Under the pieces are notes generated by a model. The model worked only from the letters and a program-made list of their open reading frames with translations, was not told the origin of the DNA and made no database searches. Shown here piece by piece: positions 15,001 to 30,000 of a stretch of DNA of 64,000 nucleotides. Source of the DNA: Epiperipatus broadwayi. Taxonomy: Eukaryota > Onychophora > Udeonychophora > Euonychophora > Peripatidae. The stretch spans positions 3,058,001 to 3,122,000 of the forward strand of contig JAQFVV010012536.1 in assembly GCA_028023455.1 (NCBI GenBank), in the 5' to 3' direction. The translations under genes were made by a program, and so were the position numbers. The first letter of the stretch is position 1; the number at the start of each line of letters is the position of its first letter.

Positions 15001-18000
15001 GATCATGCATCTTTTTTACATGTCTTTGGTCATATTTTTATATGATTACATCTCTTCACAAGGTATTAAAAGTGGATAAAAACTAGTCCCTCCTACCTTG
15101 TGTAAGAATGGTGTTGTGAAAATTACATTACAGACACATACAATATGTTTCTAGATAGGTAGAAATTATAATTAATTCTATTTTTTATATAAATGTGTTA
15201 CAGATGAATACAAAACAAGAATTTTAATTTAAAGGATATTTATAATCTTTTTTTTAATCTTGGTTTTACAGGAACACTTAAAATATAACTATACAGAAAA
15301 GCATTTCATATGGGAAATTCCATCATGGAGTAATGACAATAATACTAGAGAATTGAGCAAGGTAATTTTCATCTTATTCACACTGACTATATATATTAAA
15401 ATGATTGTTTCAAGTTATAGCAAGACAGACTGGGCAAATAAATTCTTACAGTAAATTAAAAGGAAATGAGAATAAAACTTGATAAGAAAAGAGTTTAAAA
15501 CAGTGGCAAAGTCTCCATACAGTAGTGCCACCCAGTTCAAGCTACAGTAATCAATGGATGCAAGAGGGTTTGTACATAAAATCCCTATCTAGTGCCTACT
15601 CATCCAATATCTCCAGACTAGTTTCTTGTTTGTGGCTTTCATCAGTGAGGAACCTTGGAACTAAGAGAATTGCATCTAGATCTTCAGGATTTAACTGCAA
15701 CCTTTCAAAAGCCATCTTTTATCTTTTCAATTAACTATAAAGCTAAGTAAGTACTAGATTAGGATTTTATGCACAAACCTTCTTGCATACATTGATTACT
15801 GTGGCTTGCGTTGTTGTATAGTGAGTTTGTCAAGGGAATATAAACATAAATGAAAAAATATGGGTGATTTAGTCTGCAAGTTATGTAAGAAGGTATAATA
15901 CAAAGAGCGTACCAATAGCTCAAACAAGCTCTTAATAAGTGTGGTACGAGAAAATATTTAAAATCTTTATCCACAACACTCTCATCTCCAGACCAACTGG
16001 TTTTGAGCTTATGGCTCACGTCAGTGGATAGCTAGAATACTCGGACACTGGTCTGGAGATGAGAGTGTTCTGGATAGAGATTTTAAATATTTTCTCATAA
16101 CCGCACTTATTAATTAAGAGCTTGTTTGAGCTTTTGGTACGCTCTCTGTATTGCAATTTTGTAACTACAAGCTTATAAAAGTAATGGCACGTTATATATG
16201 ACTTGCTTTTATAACTATTGTACGGAAGGTATAGAAAATATTAGGCAACTATTAATTGAATGTAAATGCCTACAAGCAAAAAGGGTACGAATAATGAAGT
16301 TGTGGCAGAATAAATATAAACAAAGTGATTATACAGAAAATGTGTTCTTGGTTTTTATGCTCGCTTTGGGAAAAGATAAGGGGGATTTAGATATAAAGGC
16401 CATAGAGTTGATAAAGGTAATGTTGTTGTAATGGAATAGAGCAGGATAGAGAAGAATATGGGAAAAACTTAGGGTGGGGAATAGAAAGGGAAGGAAAGTT
16501 GACTATCAGCTTTTTCTGGGCATAGTTGCTGAGAGATTCCCGATTCTGAGAAATGAGAAACCATGGTGCATTACATACACTGTTCTAACAGCTTGTGTAA
16601 GCATAAGAAATGGTGATCATGTGATAAGAAAAAATTTGAAAGTGTATTTATTTGGTAACTGGGCAAAACAGATATTTTATTATCACATTGAATAATGATG
16701 ATAGTAAATATTAGTTTTAAATATCCCAGTTTTTTACAAAGTGTACATCACGAATAAGAATGTTGAACTTAATATATATTGAGTATACGTGCGTACATAT
16801 TCACACTAAACTTGTTAAGAATTAGATTGATAAATTAGCAATAATAAAAAATGGTTTGCTAATTGTAATTATAAACAGATATATGAAAAATTAAAATTGT
16901 ATTTGCGAATTGAATAAAAATGATTTCATTACGATTCTGCTTACAAATGATTCTGGGTAGTGTATTTGAACGCAAATGTTCTGTAATATATATTAAGAAC
17001 AAAATATCAGAACCATTTATATATGTAAATAATTGTTGGATGAAATAAAGTCTGAACAGTGTATATTACGTGCATGCTAGAAACCTCTAACGTTTAAAAT
17101 AAATAATATACTAGAATGCTGCGATAGTCGGTTTAAGTTTGAAGTATTAATTGAATAATATTTAAAACAAATTATCTTTGATACTGAAGTTGTTAGTAAA
17201 TCAATTTAAGACAATAAACATCACATGACCACCACTTCTTGTGCTAACTATTGTTAGAACAGGCAAAACTCACTATACATACTGCCCACACAGCAACGTA
17301 GAGTAATCAATTGATGCCAGAAGGCTTGTGCATAAAATCCCCACAAGCATAAGAAGTGGTGGTCATGTGATGTTTTTTGGCTTAAAACCAATCCTGCTTA
17401 GTGGGATAGTGGTGGCTGTGGTTATTGGAGAACCAAAGACACCAAAATGTATGGGTACTGAACTGAGTTCAGACCCATATGACTATATAGGCTAATGGGC
17501 TTGGATTGAAAACATTAAGGTGTTTTCAGTTTAAGACTCATAGTTTTGTATTTAAGTGGAGATAAAAGGTGGCTGCTGGAGGGTTACGTTAGATCCTAAG
17601 ATCTAGGTGCAGTGCTCTCAGATCCAAGGTTCCTCACTGACGAAGGCCACAAGCCAGAAACTAGTCTGGGGATATTGGATGAGTAGGCACTAGATGGGGA
17701 TTTTATGCACAAGCCTTCTGGCATCCATTGATTACACCAGCTTGCTGTGTGTGGCAATACGTATAGTGAGTTTTGCCTGTTTTAACAACAGTTAAATCAA
17801 TTTAAACAAAACAAAATGAATTTTAAAAAGTGTTTTAAGTCAGTTGATTTAAACGATATGTGTAACCATGATAAAAAAAAAAAATCTTTTTAACATATAC
17901 AGTTTGCTTTGGAATATCTGGAATAATCCTAGAGTAATTAAGATGAAAGACATAACTACACTTTTCATTTCACTAAGGGATTCACAACTAAATAAACTGC

Positions 18001-21000
18001 CATCAGAACGCTTTAAAAAAACCTACGTCACCATAGATTGAATCATTGCAATCGTACCATAACATAACAAAAATAAACTATTTCTTAATGTGAAGTATTG
18101 AGTATTACAATATGGCTATTTAATTATATGGATTGAAGTTTGTGTCTAAGATTATCACTGCCATGGATTACTGAGTAACATCCGTTTAATTATACACCTT
18201 TAAACATTTTGCACAAACTATTTGCTGTTATTATTGTTTATAGAAATGCTTGCCTCCGGATCATTGTGAGTTTAGGCAAAACAAAATGTCTAAAAATTTC
18301 CGCACATATATATTTTAATTAGTGTTATTTATTTTATTCTCATTCAGATATCCTTATTTATCTCCTATATTGGTCACTATATTATATTTGTTATTTTATT
18401 TAACCAAATGGAAAACAAATGTATTTTAAACATTAACTGCATAAAAATTGTATTTCATTAAAGATACATCAATACATATCACCATTAACTGTTTAATTAA
18501 AATCTACAATTTATATACACCCCAATATTTTTAAGTCTACTTTTGTTCCATGGCACTTAAGAAGTTTAAACAGATATAATATTTGAATATAGAGAGAAAA
18601 AATAAGATAGAAGTAAAAATTACAAACTTATATATTTATTTATCCAGGAATATTTAAATGTATTATTTATATTTCTTCATTAAAATATAAATAGGAATAA
18701 TAATTTAAATTTCCAATGAAAAATCAGATAGTAGGAAACTCTCCATACAGTAGTGCCACCCAGTGCAAGCCATAGTAATCACTGAATGCTAGAAGGTTTG
18801 TGCATAAAATCCCTACGATGCACAAACCTTCTAGCATCCATTGATTACTATGGCTTTCACTGGGTGGCACTATTGTATGGAAAGTTTGCTACTGTGACTA
18901 ACAGGTTTGTCTGGGCATAGTGGCTGAGAGATTCCCGACTCCGAAAAAGGAGAAGGCACAGTGCATCACATATCGTTTTAATATCTTGTGTAAGCATAGG
19001 ACATGGTGTTCATGTGATGTTTTAGTGGTTTTATAAGAATTATATAGGTGAAAAAATAATAATAATATATTAGTATTAAATGGGTTTAAACCAAAGTAAC
19101 AATTAATTTGTATGTGTGCATGATGGTCAATTTATTATCAAGACTGAATTGAATGACAGAAACAATCAATTTGACTTAATTTATCACTATTGTTATTATT
19201 GCCTATAAATATCAAATTTAAATACTTGTACGAACTCCAGCATTTATGTTCAATGCTTAAATAATAATAAATGCACCTACCTAAACTAAACGCTTAATAT
19301 GTTTGATGATGCTAAGGGATTTTATTATGAATTAATAATTAAATGAAGATCACATCTATTACAGAATTACACTTTGTCCTATATTTGTATTAAAAGCATT
19401 ATTAAAAAATGGTGGTGTTTATTATTTATTTTAATATTAGATTAAGGGAAAACATTTGCATAATAAAAACTATCAGACAGCCAAAAACTGGTGTAATTAG
19501 GCAGTTGCTTTAATTTCAAATTGTTTGTAGAACAAATATATATTTGGGGAAATTGCTACAATGGACTTAAGATAGATAATGTAGGCATACCAGTGATGTG
19601 CAACGAAAGAAGATCAAGTGAATTTTTCCTCCTCGTTTTACTTTGTCTCTCCATTATAATATATATATATATGTAGAGAGAGAGAGATAAAGAAAATATT
19701 TGCATTGATAGAATAATCGTGTCATTAATTTATTCTCTTCAAATTTTTCTTTTTATAATATAAATTTAGACAAAAATAACTTCACATGATCACTTTCTCT
19801 ATACTAGCACATAATTGTTGTAAACAAAGGCAAAACTATCCATACAGTAGTGCCACCCTGTGCCAAACAGAGTAATCAATGGATGCCAGAAGGCTTGTGC
19901 ATAAAATCCCTATCTAGTGCCTACTCATCCAATATCCCCAGGCTAGTTTCTGGCTTGTGGCCATCATCAGCTCTCAGATCCAAGGCTCCTCACTGATGAT
20001 GGCCACAAGCCAGAAACTAGTCTGGGGATATTGGATGAGTAGACATTAGATAGGGATTTTATGCACAAGCCTTTTGGCATCCATTGATTACTCTGTTTGG
20101 CACAGGGTGGCACTACTGTATGGAGAGTTTTGCCTTTGTTGACAAAAATAACTATGAAAGTAATCAGTATTGGAAATAAACTTATTGCCTATGAAGAAAG
20201 TTTGGGTGAAAATTTATTTTCAGGTCAAGATTCAGACTTTAAACAAAGATTTACACATTCAAGAAGAAAATAGTCTGCTTTATCTTTCCCAGACCCTAAT
20301 TGTTAATGCTTGACTAAAGCAGAAACATTTTTTTTTAGAAAAACATACTATTTTAAAAAATTTAGAGAGCTATTAAAGCATTTCTAAAATTAAAAAAGCT
20401 CTTATGTGCTATTTTTAATGATTCCAAACAAAATGGCATGACAAACTTCTGAAATCTTCCATATTCTCACTCACAAAAAAGCATCTCATGTTTTATCTAG
20501 ACCTCTCACTAGATAAAGATTGCTTAGGTGTGAGATATTTAAGTCAGTAATCAATACAAAATTACTTTATTAAAATCCATGCCTTTATTAGAAAAACTTT
20601 TTATAGACGTGTGAATCTTGCTAAAAGTGATTTTTTTCAAAAAGACAATTGAAATTTTCTGATTAGATATTTACGATATACATTTAGAATTTTCTAGAAT
20701 CAACATATAATGCTAATAATCATTTATTACTATTAGATCAGAAAGTCTTTGTTAATTTATATTTTTTTGGAGTTAATAAATATGTGTATTAGATCGCTCA
20801 TGCATATTTATATACATTAAAATATCTATCTGTCATCTATAAATTTTGATGTAATGATGACAAACAAATACTAAAAGGCAGATCTATCTACGCTAATTTT
20901 TTCCCCCTTCTGATATTTAAACATTTATTTAATTGACATTATGTTGTATCCTGGAAATATTCTTGCTGTTCCAGCCGGGTTGTATTGATAAATTTCATTT

Positions 21001-24000
21001 AATAATGTAAATACAAATCAAACTTAACCAAACAAGTTTATTCACATGCGAAATTAACATATATAAATAAACATAATAAAAGAATTAATTGCAAATAAAA
21101 ATTGCTTTGTAATCTTTAAAGTCCATGATAATGTGTGATGACTCCTTCACACGCACAGTAATTTGGTATAGTTTGTGCTTATGTGCATCTGTTGATGACT
21201 ACATATTAAATTTGCCGACATATATTATTAGATCATGTTCAGAGGTTTATATTAGTTGAACCTGCATAATCTAACCTCATTAGCATATATTATCTTTTAA
21301 TGCATTCAAAGATAATCCATGTTGTGTGTAAATTTTCTAGAATGCAATAATGAAGGAGAAATTTTTATTTGTATATTGTCTGTATGTAATTACAATAATT
21401 TAATAAACTTATTACAATTTAAATATATATATATGCATGCATAGACAGTCTAGTTACTGAGAATAGTTAAAATTACAATTTATTTATTTTTTTCCATATG
21501 AAGAATAATTCACAAGATTTTGGTAAACGGATGATCGTAATTGATGACTTTAATTAAAATAAAAATATTGGACAAACTGTAGCCATTTTTTATGACTTTA
21601 CAAAAACTAAACTACAAAAACATTGAGAAATTAATGGGCAATTGGATATCATGAAAACAGATTTCTACTATCACTTTCTGGCTAATTGACTTTCTTATAA
21701 TAGAACCTGCCACAATCATACACTGGCCATCTTTTCTTTTTATCATGGTATTCTAACTAGTGTAAATGATCTTAGATCATGTTCAGAGATTTATATTAGT
21801 CCGAACCTGCATAATCTAACCTTATTAGTATATATTATCTTTTAATACATTCAAAGATAATCCATGTCGTATGTAAATTTTCTAGAATACAATAATAATG
21901 AAGATATTTTTATTTGTATACTGTTTGTATGCAATTACAATAATTTAATAAACTTTATTACAATTTAAATATATACATGCATAGACAGTTTACCGTCACT
22001 TTCTGGCTAATTAATTTTCTTATAAAAGGATCTGCCTGAGTCATACACTGGTCATCTTTTCTTTTTATTATAGTATTCTAAATTAGTGTTTGAACCTGTC
22101 ATTATTTATAACTGTGTCAATTAGCAATTACTTTTAGTGATCTAATTAAGAATGAAAATATTAAAACTAAACATCGCATAAAATTTAGTCTGCAATATAC
22201 ACTGGTGACTTATCTTTTTTTACTCGAGAATAGATTCCTTTATAAAGTGTGCAATTAGTGACAGTGCAAAAAGATTTTTATTTTCACTTTTTGGATAATT
22301 GTTTTGTTGTTGTTGTTGTTGGTAGATCTATCGATATATTAGCAAGTTGGCTGTCAGATAAAAATCATCCATATATTAGTTATAGGTATTTATTTGGATT
22401 ACTATCCGGTGGCTTGAGTACTCATTGTTTATGTAAATTGTTTCTAGAGTAATGTTGGTGAAGGTAGCATTAGCTAGTACAGTTTTTGTTTCTCAATAAG
22501 AAAGTCTTACTGATAATATAGCAATTGTGGATTAGTTTAATTTACAGAGGATTGTGCAAATGTAAATACTTATTTATTGCAAAAAATCCAAAATGAATTT
22601 ACAATATCACTGCGTGAAGATAATTTTTTTTATTATAGCAGTTACTTATTTTTAAATAAACCCTTATAAATAAGTCAGTGTTAGTTCTATATTTTTAATG
22701 GAAATAACTTTGTGTGTTTATGTGTAGACATATATATATATATAGTTGAATTAAATATTTCCATGGATTTTTTTATAATAAAAAATAGAAATGAGATCAT
22801 ATCCATGTAAACAGAAATAACCTTTAACCTATGATATTGTCAAGAATTATCAATTACTATTAATTGACAGCATCTGAGACTAGACAAATTTTCTAATAAT
22901 AGCTCTTTTGTTGGAGTTCTTTGTTGAAGTAAAAAGGGTCTTTTTTACTTCAAACCTAAGTTCTTATTTGGATTTAAACTCAGAAAGCTATTTTTTATAA
23001 TGTGTCCAGGTGAAAAGGTGACTGATGACTGGTTCTCTCACCCAGCTGTCTACAGCGCCCTCTCTGAATAAATGAATGCATGTGTTATGCAGCAGCATAG
23101 GTTACTGATTCACAACAATTTTAAGGTTATCTGGATCTTGATTTATGACTTGAAATATAACATTGGGTTTCATACGTTAACCCATGACGGAACAACACCT
23201 TAACATTAAATTTTTGTTTTGAATTAATCAAAACTGTGTACAGCAGTTAAGCTATGTATGGATCGCAAGAACATTTTCAAATGGTTTGCAAGATTTTATG
23301 ATGATAGGAAGAGCATTGAAGATGATCTATGAAGATACAAAACACATTGTCACATTTCGTAGCATAATTCATGATTCAAGCTTACTACTTTACATAACTA
23401 TGTCACTACGTAGCACATGCATTGATTTAGATATGGTTTTGCAGGCAATTTGGAGAACAAGGCAATTTTTCACTGGAACATATTGTGTGTGTATATATAT
23501 ATAATTCTTAAAAAAACCTAATATAAAAATGCAATTTAATATATATTTATTTTAGTTTGATCAACTATTATACAAACAATGGAATGGATCCATGGTGAAG
23601 GGCTTCTTCAACTATAATTTAGATCATGTTAAAACTAAAATTCTCGAAGGAGATATGGGATTTGTTACACAGGTAGATATATTTGATATAATTTTATTGT
23701 AGTAATTCAAACATTAAATTTAATTGTAACTATTCATTCAAAAGTTCAATAAATGTTTTATTTCGTGTTAAAAATGTAATTTAAACTGGGGTTTTTTTTT
23801 AAAAAAAAATGCTATTTGAAAATTAAAAACTAACAAATTAGTTACTGCCCCTACCATTCCTGTTTTCAATATCATTGGCAGTATTTTAAAATAAGGATAA
23901 AAATTTTGCCCGAAAACAAAATCGTAGAACAGTGGCATTTTAGCTATAAGCCAGTCTTTTGAAGAAATAATTTGTGTCTTTTATAAATAATTAAGAAAGT

Positions 24001-27000
24001 TTTTAAATTGTTAAAGATTGTCTCTAAAACAAGTTAAGACTATTCTTGTTAGTAAAATGTCAAAAAAAGAATAACGAATCCTGAAATATCGTTAGTATCA
24101 TTCAGCTCATATATCAGTGTATAGTAATTAGGGATGAAGTTAACGAAAGTAAAATTATTACTAATGTTGTATAAAAGCAGATCTAGGAATATGTTAGTGT
24201 TTCAGGCACTCCAAATACCAACAAATAAATCAATAAATGGTAAATTGTAATTAATAGTGAAAAGTTATTGATCACACAGTTCACTTAAAATTTACTTCCC
24301 ATGATGCACATAACAACTGACTGTTTTTTTGGGCAGATTCCTCCGGCCTCAGTTTCCAAAAACTTTGGTTTTGTTCAGTTGCTGCTTGCGATCACGACTG
24401 TCTCTAGAGCTTTGCACCATCACTTATGCTTTCAGCTACTGTCCATTAAAAAACTCCTATCAACTGTTCACTTGGTAAATCCACTGGAATGAGAACCATG
24501 CACTTTGCTGCACATGCTATTTATCTTCCCCCAGTTTGGCCTCCAGCAATCCAAGTTCGTCTTTGATTGTTATCAATCTTGTTTTCCTCTTTGCATTTTT
24601 AATTACTAGGTTCAACTTCTATTATATCCAGAAATATTTGTAATTAGCAAATATTTCTTGGCATTTACCAAACACAATTTTTTTATCACAACTTATATAA
24701 ATATTTTTCAGTGTTACATTCTATGCAAATTTAATCATTAATTAAACCCTTCTCAGTTAGCGATCTAAAAATATATTTCTCTAATTTATTTTCCTTTTTC
24801 TGGAGTCCAAAAGACTTATTATTGCATTTCAATGAATGTATTTTTACAAACACAGTAGTTAGGAAAAGCTAAGTTAAGACATAATTTGTAAATTTAATAT
24901 TAGTAAAGAGAAATGCTGATTTATGGCATCCTGTTAGTCAAAATAGGAAAAAGTGGCACTCTTTATTTGAACCATAAATCTGTAAAGTCTAAAGTTGCTT
25001 ATAATCATTTGAAATTTCTCACATTCTGAGGCAATTATAATATTTTTGAGGACCCAAATACTTACAAATATAACTTTTTCTAATAAAAATAAAATATCAA
25101 AAGCGTTAATATTTACTTTTGTTGCTAAACAAATTGTTTGATTCAAAATATCTGGAACCACTAGAAAAAAGCTGGCTTGATTGATGAATACCATTTATAG
25201 GTTGGCTACTAGAAGCTGTTCACATAGAAATTATTACTACTTAAAAGAGCTGCAGGGCTGACTATACAAGCTGCAATTGGAAAATATAAATTTCATTTTT
25301 TAAAAGAGTTAAATACATGAATTTTTGGATTGTTTTGAACTTTTTTGTCAAAAAAATGTGTGCATCTAGGGACTCTTAGAATTGAGAATTCTATCTATTC
25401 AATCAAACTTAAATTGAATCTCAACTTTATTAAGCAAAGCATTACATATAAAATACTGTGGTATCCATCATTACTAATAGCATTATTGAACTTATTCAGA
25501 TCACATGACTGTAAGTTGCCCAATGAGAAAATTCCTTGACTGTGATATTCAGGATCATTAGAATCCTGAGTGATTAATTACTAAATTGATTCCAGATAGT
25601 AACTGAACTGCCAAAACATTATTAACAACAACAAAAAAATATGTGTAAGAGTGCATTTCAGAAGAGGATATTGCAAAAATCATTTTTATTGAACAATTAA
25701 AAGAATTATATGAAGGAAATTGTGTTAATGACAATAATAATAATCCAGATAATGAAATAATTAATATATAAAGCAAATCCGTAGAGCAAAGAAAGCGATG
25801 GTTTTGTCATTAGAAATAGAGATAACTCAAAATTAATTTCTTTAGATAATCTCCTTGGAAAGCTGACTGACAGTATTTGGAGTTATGATATAAATACTTT
25901 AAAAGCATTTTCTTTTATGCTGGTACATTTTACCAGTGAAGACCATATCCCCCCCCCTCCCCAAAATAAGACATAATCAGAAAATAAGCCCTAGCATGAT
26001 TTTTCAGGATGCTCATATTCAGGGCCAGTCAGAGGCGGCACAGGAAGGGAAATTTTCCCAGGCCTCTTAATATTAGGGACCTCAACTTGGCAATTCAATA
26101 TGTTAAACAAAAATATAGGTAAAGTCAAAGCGATGTTATGGCTTGCAGAATGACATCATTTTATAGTTAAATTCCTCAAAAAAATATTCAAGAAAAACTT
26201 TTCCAAGCAGGCATACCACAAGTCGAAAATATAAGCCAGTTTAGGGATGAGGTGTCAATTTAACGACTGCGACAGAAACAACTGCAGTGACCAGCAGAAC
26301 TAATAGTCTCAGCCCCCTGTTAGTCAGTTCTGTGCTAACAGTGTTTTACAATACTAACAGTTCTGGAATGAATCTACTCTATCCAAGTACTATCTGGATC
26401 TGATCTGCTTGTTCGTTTCTGCAACTTGTAACTAACTGCTCCCGGAGTCCTGTTTTCGATCCTGTAAGTAAAAACTCTTGTTTCTTCTTTCTCTCTTCCC
26501 CACATTTCTTATTTTAAATTTTGAAGGGCTTCTAAAATATTAGTTTCCCTGGGCCTCACCTTTTTTCTGAAAGGCCCTGCTCATAGTATAAGCCCTTATT
26601 AAGATCATCAGTCAGATAGACAGCTTTTGTTTGCCCATTGAAACACGAAGTATGTATTAAATTATAAAGTAATGAATTTATAAATAAACAATATTATCGA
26701 CATTAATGCTTTAAATAAATGGTAATATAAATTATGTGGTACTTATGTATTTTTTAGTCGACCATTTTTGACAAACGTAATTCTGTCTGTAAAGGGAAAC
26801 AATTTCTTCTAAGCCTATCACAAGCCAGCATATCAGACAACTTGTAATTTCACTTATGTATTTTTAGATACTTATTTTATTTATATTTAATACTTAGATT
26901 TAGAGTGCTTGATTTAGTTTTAGAATTTCATCATCGTAGCTTTTAAATATGCAAGGTAAAAGAAAAATCAATTTGATTTCTTAAACATTTTTTTCCTCCT

Positions 27001-30000
27001 AAAAGACTTTTAATAGAAATGATTTTAATAATCAAAATTTAAGTTAAATCATCAATCTTTTGCCTAAAGAAAAGTTTTTAAAAAGAATTCCCAATTACAA
27101 GTAATTTGGAAAGTGTTTACAATGTGCTCACTTAATAATAGATGGACATGTCGTATATGAATCTTCATAATTTAATATGATGTGTGTTGTAATGGATATA
27201 CTTAATGCGCATGTGGGAAATGCAGAAACATTTTATGAATTTTTGTGCTTGCGTTTTTCTGTCGCTTTTGCGGAGACAAATCATTTATTAATTGTAATCA
27301 TTTTTGTTATCACCCCATCTCGTAAGTCTTCAATTAACATTTGATTTAATTGTAAATTTAAATGGAATAATGTTTAGATTCCCAGATGAGTGCAAAAAGA
27401 AAGAACTATTCCAGCAAATACAAGAGAGAAATTGTGGAGGATTCCTATGATAAGAATCTTACAGCTTTCGGTAAAGAGAAGTACTTGAATAAATTTACAT
27501 TTTTGTACATGAAAATATAAGACATCCCCCTGAAAATAAGCCCAATGATGTCTTTTGGAGCAAAAATTAATATAAGACCAAGTCTTATTTTCAGGAAAAC
27601 ATGGTACTATGGTCCTGTTTGGAGGAAAAGTTTCTTTACCAAACCTTTGGATATTTCAATTAAATATTATCGTGAGAAATATTACTGATAAATACAAGTC
27701 TCTGCTCTCATTGGTTTACTCTTCTTTCACATATTCTCCATTACTATTAGATATCAGAAGAGAAGTTGCTTCACATAAAATGTATATAAAGCTGTTAAGC
27801 AGATTAGACTTGACAATGACCCAAAATATAGTTTCACCACTTAAGATTCCTCTCAAATCAAGATCTCTCCTTTGGATGTTAAACCAGAAATCTGATATTG
27901 AAGAATCAAGGCTTAAAAAGTGAAATTTTTTAAGATGTTCCAAAAAAATGTCTTTTTCAGATCCAACAATAAAGCCAGTTGGATTTGAACAAATACAAAC
28001 TACGAACTCTGTCATTATTGACAGTTGAATCTATGGCTGTTATGGCAGGATTGAAGGAGTTAATAAAACCAATGGTACGATTTTATCTTCTGATTGGAAT
28101 CTACAGATTCCTTTATGATATTTTGTTAATAGTTAAACTGTCAAAAAAAAAAAAAATCTATATGCTATATAAATTAATAATGGAGATAAATATAGTGGTT
28201 AGTAAATATGAGTATTGTTTGAGAATATTATGAAAGTAAAAGCAAGAAAAGTGATGTAATAATAAGAAAAGAGAAGAAGTTACTGGTAAGTTATCTTCAA
28301 GTCTATAAATAGAATCATTTAAGCCATTAATGTTGTTGGCTATGAAAAAACAGACAAAACTCTCTATACAGTAGTGCCACTCAGTGCAAGCCAGAGTAAT
28401 CAATGGATGCCAGAAGGCTTGTGCATAAAATCCCTATCTGGTGCCTACTCATCCAATATCCCCAGACTATTTTCTAGCTTGTGACTTTCATCAGTGAGGA
28501 GCCTTGGGTCTGAGAACACTGCACCTAGATCTTAATTCAACCTTCCAGCAGCCACCTTTTATCTCTACCTAACTACAAAACTTTGAGAATAAAATTGAAA
28601 ACAATATTTTTAATCCAAGCTCATTAGCTTATATAGTCATATAGATCTGAACTCAGTTCGGTACCCATATTACTCTGGCTTGCATTGAGTGGCGCTACTG
28701 TATGAAGAGTTTTGCCTATGTTAATAACAGTTGTAAGCAAGCATAAGAAATGGTGATCATGTGATGTTTAGTGGTATTGACTGTGCCTGTGTATTTATTA
28801 TAATGGTAGGGAAGTTGATAATTTTTTAGAGAAACTTATTTGTTTGTGACTTAATTCTAGTAAGGTGGCAATAATAAAGCCATGAAACACTTTTTAACAA
28901 ATGTCTCTATAAATGATTCTTTCAAGAAATCCTTATAAAGTGTTTAATAACTAGCATGTGGACTACCTCCTAAGATGACAATGTTAAAACTAAATAAAGA
29001 GAGTTCTTTAAATTATTAAACAAGATGAATACACATTCATCTCAGAAATATAACTTTGTATCCACGTTTTTTAATAAGACATTATTATATGAAATGTAGA
29101 AGATTTTTAGGTCTGTAATTGCTTTAGGATAGCGTGTTGCAATTGACAGTATGACATCACAGGTTTGTTAGAAAACAAAGAATAAATTTTCACGATTTGC
29201 ATTTAAGAATTTATCACTTTTCATCTGATAATATCAATTTATTGAATATATATATATATAATAAATATTGTTAAAAGGAGGTTGCCTTGACAACAGTTTG
29301 AAATTATTGATTGTTATCGATATTGGGATTGTCTAAGTCTTGACTGATTTTTAACGATTACTTAATAAATAGTATTTTTTATTAATTATTTTGAATCTTT
29401 TTTATTATTATGATGCAAATGATTAATAGAAAAATACCTTGTATCACTTAAGATATATATCACTACATATCAATAAGTAGAAAACATTTACATATATTGG
29501 AGAAATCAAATTGATTTCTAGTATTGCTATTGTATATTGGATGCCAACTGCTCCTATCAAAAATTATTGTTTCAGTAATATATATATGGAAAATGAAATA
29601 TTTGATTGGGCCATTAGTAACTTTTTTATCAATAATTTTTGATAGAATAGCACTTCAGGCTTCAGTACTTCATTTTGAAATTTTTATTTATTACTTCAAT
29701 TAAACTATTTTGTTCACTGGTTTCCAAGTTTATTTTTAAGTTTAAAAAACTTTTTGTATCCAAATAGAATTAAAGCAAAAATCCACCAGCTGCATTTCAA
29801 AAATTTTTTAAATCCTGTCAATCACAAATCTTCGAGATATAATTTTTTTTTTTTTACTATTAATATCACCATCATTTTCAGTTGTTATTATCTGTCTATT
29901 GTAGAAGAAAATCTTCAAGTTTAATCCAGTTTCTCCAATCTCTGTCTTCTTCACATCATACCAATAAATTTCCTTATTTCATATACGTCCATCTCGCATG

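Larger units (their letters stand above)
3031..15271 (+). other. GDPGP1 intron 1 (12.2 kb)
   Basis: The intron has a GTAAGT donor and a TTTTACAG acceptor. Contents with their own entries: repeat pair 3880-3990 / 5095-5180, empty-site paralogue 4758-5085, FB1 fragment 5985-6478, LINE 6480-9519, FB1 9623-10027, hairpin element 12608-12870 and hammerhead-bearing element 14635-15135. I see nothing recognisable in 3100-3870, 4000-4750 or 5200-5980. 10040-11000 has complex-looking sequence (for example around 10080-10210 and 10560-10690) that may be an old repeat I cannot name. 11000-12600 and 12890-14630 are plain AT-rich intron. Confidence 0.75.
15362..23555 (+). other. GDPGP1 intron 2 (8.2 kb)
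   Basis: Annotated contents: foldback elements at 15508-15831, 15860-16195, 17210-17792, 18735-19030 and 19782-20140, a LINE-like coding remnant 16198-16440, a duplicated block 21232-22090 and part of a dispersed repeat (22700-23500). 16700-17190, 17810-18730, 19040-19760 and 20160-21230 are AT-rich intron with microsatellites, for example an AT then AG run at 19661-19690. No gene is supported there. Confidence 0.75.

Noticed and set aside
27716-28015. 99-codon open frame on the minus strand, overlapping + frames
   Set aside because: The + strand reading is a LINE C-terminus with a second copy at 33395-33550; the minus frame is its shadow.
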